Shown here: piece after piece, positions 26,483 to 39,674 of the stretch
How the letters are laid out: every line of letters begins with the position of its first letter
Numbering within the stretch: the first letter of the stretch is position 1
DNA from: Selaginella tamariscina
Taxonomy: Eukaryota > Streptophyta > Lycopodiopsida > Selaginellales > Selaginellaceae
Direction: 5' to 3'
NCBI GenBank assembly: GCA_003024785.1
Contig: PUQB01000663.1
Location: 58,501-122,500, forward strand
Length of the DNA: 64,000 nt
The notes under the pieces: generated by a model
The model's input: the letters and a program-made list of their open reading frames with translations, nothing else
Databases searched by the model: none
Told to the model about the DNA's origin: nothing
Program-made: the position numbers and the translations under genes

Positions 26483-28720
26483 TACACACACACACAATGT
26501 AAATATATTTATATACATATACATAAGCTTATATTACACACACATAGTATACGAAACTTACCGCATTATTAACAAGTTGGTTAAACATATGCTCTGATAA
26601 ATCTGGCCGTCCCGCTTGTCTATATGTTAAACAAGCATCATAAAATCGATCCCTTCTTATTAACCATTGAGCATATGGAATATTCACGTCCTCTTCTAGC
26701 TCGGGATGGAGCTTCTTCACGGTAAATGCATCGTCCCATTGTTCGAGTTCTATATGAAGAAGTAATATAGACCTGAAAACAAAAGTTAAAGAAATTAAAC
26801 ATGATTTAAAATATATTAATAAATTATATATGCTGTATAAATAGTACACAATCTCGTACTCCATTTAACTATGCCATCATATAGCTAGGTTTAAAATTAG
26901 TATACTATGACAATATACATTTAAATTATGTACGAATTATCAAGCATAATAAGCTCGTTATATAGTTATATTAGATTTATATAATATCTAAACCATTCTA
27001 TAATATAGTTATATATACATATAATATTATCATCTAACAATACCATACGTAAATATATTGGGCATACACGTCGCAACCCATACATCTGTATTGTCTGAGC
27101 TTGATATAGCTATAGGATGGTATATACTACACAAATGATCTATATATTTGTATCTCAGAAGGTCTTTTCAATGTATAATGAGCTCTTCTGTTATACATTG
27201 TATATAGTCGTATGATACTTCTACATGAGTCTGTAGAAAAACTATATATATGTAATATTTTAATATATCCTCCACACATATACTGATTATCCATGTAGAA
27301 TTAATGTATAAGTTTAGTAATTGAAAATTAAGCTGTATTTTAATTTGATACTCACCGGAAATCAGAGAGCTTGGTGTATGTTTCAAAAGCATGAGCATAT
27401 AATCCATGACGATGCATCAGAGCCGCACATTGTGTCAACTCCTCAATATCAGACTTCTTTAACCTTCTCGCTACCTAAAAATAAATAACACAAAAGTGTC
27501 TATACGGAAGTACACACACACTGCGTTGTCTATACGATGGTTCTACACATATATGCACAGGTAGGTATGTGTGTATATACATATCAATGGACCTTGCTCC
27601 GCTATAAGGGGCTGGAATGTATCTGCGTATTCCAACTTTTGCACTTCCGAAAACCTTATATACTAAATGCATATGGATAGGCGTACATATATATTGTTTA
27701 AATATGTACGCTTGGAACATATTTTGTGTGTTCCCCTTACTGCTAAACGTGGTTTAAGTTGAAGTAAACACACATGCACATATGCATATGTATGTACACG
27801 CCTCTATAAGTTGTACAGGTAATAAAAGGGCCTGGAATACCTGTATTCCCCTTTTTCCACGCATCTCAAAACCCTCTATGTTAAAACGTGGTTTACACAC
27901 ACATATGCATATGGATATGTGTATGTACATATCTATGTGGGATCATGGTTGCTGATATGAAAATTTATACAAAGCTTTGCGTGGTCCCGCTTTTTCCCTT
28001 ATTCCAAAATTGTCTATATTAAACATGGTTTAAGTTAAAGTACACACAACACAGCACGCGCGCGCACACACACACACACGTCACATATGCAGTATGTCAT
28101 TACCTCTATGAGTTTTAATGCAGGGCCATGCTCGGCTAATATAGCAAGAGCCTTCTCCGGTTGTCTGGCAATTAAATACATATCCGCGGCTGTTTCATGG
28201 TCATTTGTTTCCTCGGTCCATTCCGCTTGCCTCTGAATAATCTCTTGTACATTGGATTTGCTTGTGTTCTCTTTGTTGTGTACACATTCTGCTAAAGCTG
28301 TAACAAAAAATAACATATATAATGTGTATTGACAAAAACAATAATATATACTGTACATACTCGCAATTGAATACATGCGTATATATATACACATCGGTAT
28401 GTTAACGTGTGTACATTTAGATCTTAATATATGCATTAAAAAGTACATAATAGATTAAACATATCATAAGTTAATAATGATGATGATGATGATAAAACAT
28501 ACTAACACTATGTACATCTAATATTATTGATACCCTTTGCTTTGTCGAACATGCGGAGATCCGCATACATTTCCATTGCCTTATCAACTTCGCCTGCTTC
28601 ACAATACACTTGAGCGGCTTCTTCAAACCTTCCCTGTCAAGTGTATATACATGAGTTTAACTGCATTTCAGAACACGTAGTACTCCCTGCCCCCTCCCTC
28701 CCTCCTCCCTCCCTCCCTCC

Positions 28721-28753
<33 letters not shown>

Positions 28754-29557
28754 GCGCACACACAAAGCTCCAAATAGTTAAATGATCACACAAACCTGAT
28801 AAGCAAGTGCATAAGAAGCAAGATGATATGGTTGATCCGAATCCTGGTATCTGTAATAATAAGATAAACAAATATAAATAACTACAATTCACCAATAACA
28901 GGAACACATCACTTAGAACTGTAATATATGATATAGCTCCTTCCAAATGATAACACACACGCAGAGAGAGAGAGAGAGATGAAATGTGTGTGTGCGTGTT
29001 AAATGTACCTGCTTAGAAGATCAAGAAAGGGCAAATCTCGTAAACGTGTAAAACCAGCGCGAGCAATCTTCCAATCGTGGCCCTTCATAGCTTCTAGTGA
29101 AAGCTGACGCCAATCCATCTCCGTTACACCCATACATGCAACCCGGTATGCATTTCTATAGTCCCTTATACGTAAATATTGCCTCATACTTGTCGACTGT
29201 GGTACTTCAACCGTCTGTACAGGTGAAAATAATTAAATTAATATATAATAAGTTAATGCAGCTGTATATATTACTCAGATAATATACAAACATATATGTC
29301 AGCATAATCTAACATAAAAAGTATGTTATATATCGTGATCCTATGGATGCAAAACGACTTATTATACAACTAAACCAATCATACATACTGATCTTATAAT
29401 TAATATTAGAACTGCAATAAAGTACTTATAGTATAGCTATAGCAAGATTATATGTATATATTTTCAAAATAGCTTGTATAATAGTACATATTACTATTGG
29501 TTACTATACAGGGTGGAACTTAATATTCTCAAATATAGATGTTGACTATCTGTATTC

Positions 29558-29590
<33 letters not shown>

Positions 29591-31190
29591 TATATATATA
29601 ATTAAATTCTACTTAAACTTACATTACATAATGTAAGGAGAGAGATTTTCACATAGAATATATAAAGGAAATACTTTGATATACTGTATGCATACATATA
29701 ATGTATATTCGTGAGCATGATACCTGCATTGTACATTGCTGAAGGCAGAACATCCTGAACCCTTGAAAGCCAACAACATAGCCCTGCATCTTCTGAGAGT
29801 GCACGGGAAACTCTGCAGTCTTTATGTTCAGCATCCCATTACCAGAGTAGCAAAGCATTGCATCTAATTTCGTGTTCCATGCAACGGAACTGGCGTGTTT
29901 TTCCTCGTAACACATAGTCCTGCTCTGATAAAACAACTCAACTTCAGTAGCCACATCATCTATATAAATATGTAAATGTAGGAAAAGATCATATACGCAT
30001 ACTCTTTTCTACATATTTACTGTAGAATGTATCACTTCATACACGCATAGATATCCATATAACTGTGTATATACATAAATACTATATATGTGCATATATA
30101 TCTGTACATATCTAAGAAACAAACAACACACACCCATATATATAAGATAAATTACGCATGCAATCCATTATATATGTAGCACTACAGCACTACATATAAA
30201 GATATGGAATCTATATACACGAACAGGAATGTATCAAATGTTATGCTTTACAGAAGTCCGAGTAAAACATTTTACAGTTGTCTATTTTTCTTATGACTTC
30301 TTTTGGGCACCTCATATATATGTGTATCCCTATACGCAGACGTATATACACTGCTACAAGTAGATATGTATGCTGGTATCATATACATATATGTATGTGT
30401 ACACAAAATCATGCATCTATAATGTCTTCCTGCTAATAAACAGAGAAACATATTTGTTTGTATGTATGGCTGTTTGTTTATGATATACATATCATTATAC
30501 TCTAAAGCGTTATAATATATACATATTCTTACGTATGTATAGACGTGGATTCTATGCTACTACATGTATGTAATTTCTTTCTATGCGTATACGGGTGTCC
30601 TCTGCTTTTTGTTTCATAAGAGCAGGGTATATGTTACCAGGAAAGATTATATATGCAGACTGTATAGATAAGAATTATACATGAATATAAATATAGCTGT
30701 GTATACATGTATGATTTGTATTCTCCTTTATGGTCTGTATTGCTTATAATACATAAACATAGATTAGAATATATGTCCGTGTATCAATATATATATACGC
30801 AAATATAGAAATGAAATGTATATACAAAAGACTGGTCATAAACAGAAAACCTATACGGGTATATGCAAACATATGCAAATACATATACATGTGTGTGTAT
30901 GCGTGTGCGTGTGCGTATGCGTATGCCTGTTTGTTACGTACCTGAAGATCGTAAACGACAAGATTCGAGATCTCATCTACAATGGCAAGGCGTTGACGAC
31001 TGGCAGAGGTCGAGGCAGCGTATGGAATTTGTATGCTTATATAAATACACTAAAAAGTCGCTGTTTATAAAAACTTGTACGACCAATCCACCTTTGTGCC
31101 AACAAGTAGTCCTTCACCCCCACTTGGACCTCCACAAACCTGCAAACATATATGTATATACATAAAGATGTGTGCGTGCGTGCGTGCGTG

Positions 31191-31247
<57 letters not shown>

Positions 31248-34200
31248 CATCTATATATACTATTGATTTATGAATGTATGTGCATAGGGAGTATGTATAC
31301 ACTATGAAACATACAGGCTCAAACATATGAGCATATACGTATGCTTTTATATGCTACCTTTCAGCCTCGGAAGAATGAAGTGTATTATGTCCTATGTATA
31401 AGAATTATAGAATTATGAACAAGTAACAGCTTGTGTTGTGTTGTGTCGTGTGTGTTTTTGTGTGTGTGTGAAAGAGAGAGAGAGGGAGAGATGCGTACCT
31501 TGATGTACCGAATAGTGGAATCAAGAAACCATTCACGTTCCTTGACCCCATTAAAGGCATAAAGTTGCAGTTTCGTTTCCTGTACAAAACAATGTAGATA
31601 AGGTACATAATTCAGCATTGAAGTGTTTTAAATAATATATTCATCGTTACAGTATTACTTTTATTAAAATGTAGTAATATATCTATAAATGTTAAATGCC
31701 ACTATTTAGCTAATAAAATACTCACTAGCATAACTATACATCACAAACAAATATATACATATTTTCTCTCTCTCTCTCTCATACATAACGAAATGTATAT
31801 ACATGTACATACGATATATACATATATAAATATATAGGTATAAATGTATATCAGCATCTTATGTACAATGCAGCAACTCCTGTAGTTTAAATAGTAAAAG
31901 ATATTATGTACATATATGAATAATGATATATATGTATAAGTAAAATTTAGAAAGTAGCACTTATTTGTTTATTAAACTAATATTAACTATGAATGTATTT
32001 ACTTACCTGACATAAGATGAGATGTTGTGACGTAAGAACTAAAAGGTTGCAGTCTAACCGATGATTGATTCTTGCACAAATTGATAATCGGAGTCACATA
32101 GTCCGTCACCATGAAGCTCATAAACAATAATTCTGTTTGACAGTTGTATTGCCAAATGGTCTCGGTAAACCGCAATCTTTTTAATATAATCTCGACACTT
32201 AATCCGCACCTGTAATATATATGATGTAAACAAACACACACACACACACACACACATCTGTAAGCACTAAATAATTAATAAAGAAAAGCATACCTTTTCA
32301 GTGGAGATTAAGTTTTGAACAACAACGTCAGTCATCGCTTCCCTGTATGCATATCTTTCTTGGTATAGTCCATGTACCTGCATAAATATTTCACAATTAC
32401 ATGAAGGTCATATCCAACGCACAGATTATATCTTATACATACTATATCCATATGCTCTCCTCCCTATATGTATGTATGTATGTTGTACTATCACAATGTA
32501 GTTTGTACATACTTATGTTTTCATCTGACGCAAGCACAAAGATGTGATAATACATAATAAATACATAAGTCAAATAAACTATAATTTCCTAGGATATACA
32601 GAATATTCGTTTATGGCTTTTATCTAAGTATGAACACCTATATGCATACATAATTATACCATAGAGAATGCGAGCTGCAACATAGATATACTGCCATCAT
32701 TACACCCAACAGCAACAAAGTCACTCTTTGGGTGTGAACGAACGACCCAGATCCAATCGGTAGTTTCACATATTGTAGTTAGTTGTCTTCCCTCTTTTGA
32801 TAATAACTCCACCTGCAATACAGAACATATGTCTACATGTTTGTATGCATCTGTATTACCTTACCTTCTTCCCAGAACCACCAACCAATATATATTTCCC
32901 ATCATGATATGAAATGCTGCAGGGGTCATATCCAAGCTCAGTGCATCGCTCAAACTGATATAAAATTAAGTAGTTAAAATATATACACATTTATATTATG
33001 AAGAATGTCCAGAGACTCCTATATATGTATATGTGATATATTAACTAAATTTCATATATTGTTGATAATATATTAAGTTATAAAGTTTAATTAAAATTAA
33101 CATGAAGAATACATTGATTAGTTTATACATATTAATAATGATTTGAGCAAACCTTGCTTGCCTGATAAATTATAGAACGATAGTGTACCATCCCAGCATG
33201 CAACAGCGAGTGTATCAGAAACCTTGTTATCGATATTCCATTGCAATGACCATACTGGGGCCGATTTTTCAATTATAGCCTGAATAAAACATAATATATT
33301 TAATAAAAAATAACAATATTATCAATATCAATTATATATATATATATTATATATAGCGAGAGAGAGAGGAGAAGAGAGAGAGGAGAGAGGGGAGGGAGAG
33401 GGAGAGGGAGGGAGGGAGGGAGGGAGGGAGGGAGTGAGAGAGAGAGAGAGAACTTAGTGATTTATTGTTATATTTCGTTTCGCATTTAAATCGTACTTGC
33501 TCATTTCCAGATCTGTCACAGAGGTGTATGTGACCACTAAACATGCCAATGGCCAAAATCTGACCGTCTGCTGTCCAAGATGCACAAAGGACCTGAAATA
33601 AGCTTTACACGCATCATGCACATACACATATACAAGCGAACCAAATATATGTGTACATATATGTTTATATATACATTGAGAGAGGGAGAGAATCATACCT
33701 TGGAAATCGCTCTGTGCTTAGAAACAGACTTCTGTTCCGGAGACCAAATGCCGAAGTCACTAGCAGTCCCGCTTGCAAGCTTCATATATTTTGTAAAATA
33801 AGACAAACCAAATTATTCTGGATAGATAGTGTGTATTAGAAACTGGATACCTGTTGAGTGACTGGGTTATAAGCAAGGCACTGAATTGAATCGGCATGGC
33901 TGTATTTCAAAATCCCTTCAGCCTGTCAAGCATTTGAATACGTATACGCCCGCCCACACACAAAATACTTAAGACATGCATAAACACATACACGTATGTG
34001 ATTGTAAAGCTTACTCTGTATGTCCAAACGATGATGGTCTTATCAGCTCCTCCAGAGGCAAATCGTTTTCCGTCACGAGAATATGCTAGACAATAAACTG
34101 CGCCTTTATGTCCAAAAAAGACAATTTTAAAGTTAGACACTATCTATTCATCCACACCACACAGTACGTGCATGTTTATATATCGAGTTAATCGTTAACT

Positions 34201-34328
34201 ATGTATACCTTTCAATGTGTGCAATAGATCACCGCTTGTGGCATCATACATAACAACCCGACTTCCGACAGCAGCAATTAACTGACTTCCATCTAGTTGA
34301 TATAACATATACATATTCATATATACTC

Positions 34329-34373
<45 letters not shown>

Positions 34374-34534
34374 CTGGTCTAAAAGCAACATCATAACAAA
34401 TTGACTTCACACCTTCACGTTCCGGCTGCAATTTAAAAGACATCAATATGAAATTGATAAAAATGCAGCTACGACAAATAAAAAATAAAAGTAAAGCTTA
34501 CCGAATGATCCGCCCAGGCAAGAACCACTCTCAT
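24118..34534 (-). CDS. IFT122: Intraflagellar transport protein 122 (IFT-A core subunit)
   Basis: IFT122 is a core IFT-A protein for retrograde transport and membrane-cargo entry in cilia. The start at 34534 gives [11 protein letters not shown], like human MRAVLTWRDK. N-terminal WD40 propellers follow: [79 protein letters not shown] and [20 protein letters not shown]. Then come a helical TPR-like half ([37 protein letters not shown]) and a C-terminal zinc-binding part ([22 protein letters not shown]). Three frame breaks fall in conserved exons: near 32,067-32,071, 31,092-31,095 and 31,003-31,010. Each fits loss of one or two bases in a short run, most likely consensus error. The last exon is uncertain: stops at 24,171 or 24,118 are possible depending on the final splice. 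The gene lies 385 bp downstream of CAMTA on the same strand. Confidence 0.92.
27560..28055. repeat. Degenerate tandem repeat of about 120-150 bp in an IFT122 intron
   Basis: Units share AAAAGGGCCTGGAATAC or GGGGCTGGAATGTA, then a CCCTTTTTCC-like run, then TATATTAAACGTGGTTTAAG-like sequence and a CACACATGCATATG tract. About three to four diverged copies lie between the exons near 27,470 and 28,105. Confidence 0.5.
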
Positions 34535-34918
34535 CTTTACTGTTAACAAGCCCTAATTTTTATAAATGGATTCGAACCCGTCACCCACCGAGTGTAATTT
34601 GCAATGTATATATGAAAACATCTAACATCCTTAGCGCGCGCGCACACACACGTTTCAAGAGTAAATCTGTACCTAATAAATATTTTACATGGAAAATAGA
34701 ACTGTACAGTCAAAAAAAGAAAGGAAAAAAAAAAAGCGGAAAAACTTCGACTCCTAAACTATGTAAGTATATACAAAACATATCTAAAAATCAAAAAAAG
34801 CTCTCCGAAACCTGCTCAGCCTGCCACATTATAAACACATATATTTATGTGTTTGTGTCACAATATAGTATACATTTTAAACAATTATATAATAAACTTT
34901 ACCTCGAAGACGAAGGCA
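34535..34918. promoter_or_regulatory. Compact CAMTA 3' / IFT122 promoter interval
   Basis: Only 384 bases separate the CAMTA stop from the IFT122 start, both genes on the minus strand. The IFT122 promoter must therefore lie in this interval or overlap CAMTA's 3' UTR. On the minus strand AAAATTAGGGCTTGTTAAC lies just upstream of the start. The rest is A-rich sequence and a short CACACA tract. Confidence 0.4.
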
Positions 34919-37900
34919 CTAAGACATGTCATCCTCTACATCGTCGTACTCCAGTTTGAGACCCTGTTTCAAACATGCGTAAGTATGTAGTGCGATTTAC
35001 TAGTGCAGTTTCGAAATATGACTTACAAGTAATAATGTTTCGTAAAACTAGTGATAATTATATACATAATTATATTGATTAATGTATAGCTCTATCAAAG
35101 AGAGAAGCATGCGCATGGTACGAAATAAAGCACGCGCGCACGCACACACTACCTCAGACCCAGCTCGCAACCTTGCATATTGAGCTCTAGCTTCTGGAGA
35201 ATATACCATAGCTTGGACACATCCAACAGCAGATTCAATAACATGCTCCTTTTGACGACGACCTTCTTTAAAAAATGCATCGTCAGCTTCATCTTCCACC
35301 ATGTCATCCTTGTGAAAGCCACGTAACCCATGCCTATAATGTAATTATATAATGAAATTAGTAACAATATAATAGTATTTCTTTGATAAAAATAACCATG
35401 AGCATGCTTATTATACCTTCCCCTGTGCCAACGTAATACAAGTTTCTCCAGGACTCCCACGGACCACAATATCTTCTGGTATTCTTTTCTGGCTTGATAT
35501 CCTCTAACATGAGCCTGTGTAGAAAAATAACATTCATGTAATACACATTAAGTTGTAAATAATATACTATAAACGAACAGCAGATATAAGACATTTTATA
35601 ATGAACATTAAACAAGTTACAGACATCCCCATATGCATAGGAGTTAAATAAGATATTAGAGAGACATTCTACAATATATATCTATATATATATATATAAG
35701 AGACATGTATTGTGCATAATAGCATGTACAAAACACCGTGTTATCACATATTTGATTAACCACAGTCTTACATATAAAATGTGCCTACAGACCATGTATA
35801 ATATATTGATGCCTTATTACTGAACACATAAAAATAAATATACGTCATACATATATACACAAAAAGATACACGCATATATACACACAGACATGCATACAC
35901 AAATATACAACTGACCTGTATCTTGATGATTCTTTGACGAGTATTTATGAAGTCCTGACGACCTTTCCAACTGCGAAACTTAGACTGAATCTTAGTAGCA
36001 GCTGAGTTAAGCTTCCTGGTCTTGTGTCCACGATAAGCCCTTTGTATCTTTTGCGCAGCCATCAAATCCTCCAAATTCTCATAGCTTACATCCTGTAGTA
36101 AGCTTGCTTCTTCCATCTCACGGTTTTTCCGGAAAGAAAACTGCCTGACAAGTTGTATATATATGCTTATAAGTAAAACGTATATTCTTCTATGTGTGTG
36201 TGTGTGTGTGTGTGTGTGCGTGATATCAGATTATGTAGCACACGTCAATAATGGATAAGCTAATGATCTATATAAAGTAGCCAAATAGATATAATAAACA
36301 TAAATAGACCGATATACAGACGGCTCTTCTAAGAGTCCACAGAGAACATGCACACATACATACTATGTCATGTACATACGCGTACCCAAACTTCACTCCC
36401 TTCCATTTTGTCAAAATATACATCAGAAGCTACGTAAGATTTTGTCAAAATATACATCAGATCCTACGTAAGAGAGAGAGATACGGCGCAAACACGTGGG
36501 CTGTCAGGTGTACAGATATAAATAAATTCACAATGTGAAACTTATATGTATATGTTACACAATCAACTTGATAGTCGGTAGATGGTAATCAACAGCAAAC
36601 AAACAAAAGAAAACACACACACACACACTCATGCACGCACGCACCTGAAAGCCGATTGTATAAGTGCAGCAGCCTGTGTAGCCCGACGAACAGCAGTAAG
36701 AGACTGCTTGAGAGAACTCTCATCTTCAGAATGAACCTCGGACAACATAGTGTTTGCAGCATTCTCCGCAGACAAGCTCGCGTTCGTAAAATGTATAGGG
36801 TTGAGGTTATCATCTTTCAAAGTAAGGACAGAGAGATGGTGCTGTAAAGATGCCTCTGCTAGGTAACCCGCGAGTCCGGCATACCCCTGCTTGATGCTAT
36901 GTCTGCAGGAGTTTGCCCGTTTGAATACGAAGGTGTCGGGTCTGTGAGAAGCTCTGGGACTGCTTTTGCTGCGAAAAGCGATAAGACAACGTTCTCCCTG
37001 CAAAAATGTCCCAAACATATACAGACAGAATACGTACGTACACGATATAGCTATATATATGAAAATACGGTGTGCAGAGTGCACCAAGTGTTCTCTATAT
37101 AAATATTCTACATATAATGCATTTTATATAAGAATGTAAAACTGTAATTCATTGTCTGGATAATCGAAGGGCATGAACATGCATCAGGCATGTACAGAAT
37201 TACCTAACAAACTATTGAATGTAGATGCCATCATAGCAACCTACTGCCTTTCCTAAACCAACCACCCATGCCCCAATCTACCCCTTGTGTACCATTACCC
37301 TATTATATGTATATGTATAGTCTGTGTCAATTATGCTCCATAGTATTGACTGTATCCTTGTTAGCCAATACGAATGTGATGAGCATGTATCATAAACTAT
37401 CGACATTTACTATATATACTGTGCTATAGTTACCTTCCATAATACGCAGCCCAGTGCAAAGCAGTCCAGCCATGTGAATCTCGAAAATTGACTCCCACAC
37501 CTGCAGCTAGAATAGGAGCAATAGCCCATTCAAATCCAAGAGCTGAAACTATATGCAGCAATCCCTGTAAAAGCATATATGATGTGATCTTACACAAACA
37601 CACACATATATATGCATGTACGTATGTCTCACCAAGAAATGTCACACACACAATAAAAGTATAATTGTATCTCTTTTTATTAAATAGTCCATGCTTGAAC
37701 CAGCCAAAAAGCTTCCACATATGTCTTGCACATTAAATAAAGTACCAATGAATCATATGTATATACCTACTGTAACTATGAACATCTATACGATATATGC
37801 TGCACATATATACAGACTTTATAAATTACATATAATATAAATGTAGTTAAATGTAACCTGTCCATCCTTGTCGTAAACACAAGGTCCCTTCTTGTCCTGT

Positions 37901-38754
37901 CCCATGTGTGCTATAAGCCATTCCTGTAGTTTCAAATGTGAAAATGTTTCGAAAATCCGGTCCTTTATGTCAATAACGGATGCTGATTTCTCCTTTATAG
38001 ATGTTATGATAGAATCCCACTCTTCAGGCGTCCTATATCCATATAAATACTATGTATATTGAAGTATTTGCATATACAAAATCATATATTTGTCGTATGA
38101 AACGTGTATACGATAAATTACATATATACGTTTACACTCTGTGTGCGTGCGTGGTGCGTTGTGTGTGTGTGTGAGAGAGAGAGAGATGTACGTATCTTAT
38201 TATAGTACATATGATTTTCAACATTATTAATGATGAAGTTTCAAACTATTTATACACATCCCTCCCTCCCTTCTCTCTCTCTCTCTCTCCCTCCCTCCCT
38301 CTCTCCCTCTTTCTCTCTCTCAGCAGTTTGATCTTGAGCGACAATTACCGTCTGATGAACATGCATGTAATCGTAATTAACATGCATGTGTATAAGCGTA
38401 TACACATGAAAATTGCACTAATCTGTAGTTATATAAAAGGGCAAAACGTGTATTATGCTTGTAAGCATCAGATCTACAAGAACGTACACATGTGTATATA
38501 TATGCCGATTGTGCGTGTGTGTGTGTCCGTTTACCTTCTAAAGTAGCTGCGTACTTTGTTGAAAAATGGATCCTTAACTGTGTTTGTAGTTTTTGTACCC
38601 TCTGAAGCTAGCATCCTTGCTAGTTTAAGTCGAAGAAGAAGCTCGTCTGAGACATCATGTGCTGTGTTTAAGGGAGTTGAGGTCTCTTCTCTTTTACGGA
38701 ACTCGAAGTCTCTAATCTCGCTGCAAGCCGTCCTGTGACACAAATAAACGTAAT

Positions 38755-38799
<45 letters not shown>

Positions 38800-39639
38800 G
38801 GACTGTGTGCCATTTATTTATGAACCGGATGTCCAATAAAGCATATTTATATTAACAGAAACCACTAGAAGTCATGTATATATTAGGTAGGTCACAAAAC
38901 GCCATATCTTTTACCGTTAAACTTCATTAAATTCATATTAAATTATAAACTGGTAGATTTAAGCATATTCTAAGATTCCAAACTACGGTCATAACCATAC
39001 CAGCACTGGTCATCTATACACAACAGAGTTGTATACTAAATCATATCTGTCATTTGCAAAGTTATTTATTCTATTGACCTCTCTCTTCTCTCTTCTCTCT
39101 CTCTCTCCAAACACACAAGGTGCCACGTCACAATTTCTTTATCTACTGTTTGTTTGGGAGAGAGAGAGACATCCACGTAGTTGTTCATATCAACAATTAA
39201 TGGACGACACATGTATTTTCTGAATGCTGAATACTACTATTGCACACACACACACACATGAATGGACATATATACACATAGAAACACAAAGAAAGTACCA
39301 TATTTATACTATTTAGATGGACTATATACACATTGTATACGACTACATATATCTTATATTAGTAATTTAAGGGCCATACCTGTCGGTGCAAGTGATGTAG
39401 AATGGAACAATTCCAGGAGGATGAGAGGGCGCTTTACATCGAAGAACACTTGATGAAAGAACCTCAGCAGGGACTTCATTCTCACCAAACATGCAACACC
39501 ATCTCTGCCCATCAGGCTTTATAAAAAATTCACCGGTGACGAGAACCTGAATAAATAAACTTTTGTACATTCACACACACACACACACACACACAAATAT
39601 ATATATATATAATATATATATATATATATAGATAGAGAG

Positions 39640-39674
<35 letters not shown>

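Noticed and set aside
29560-29602. AT palindrome in an IFT122 intron as a regulatory hairpin
   Set aside because: Pure TA repeat, so self-complementarity is trivial.
34568-34578. tRNA B-box (GGTTCGAATCC on the minus strand) before IFT122
   Set aside because: No T-stem pairing, no A-box at the right distance and no acceptor stem, so it is not a tRNA gene.
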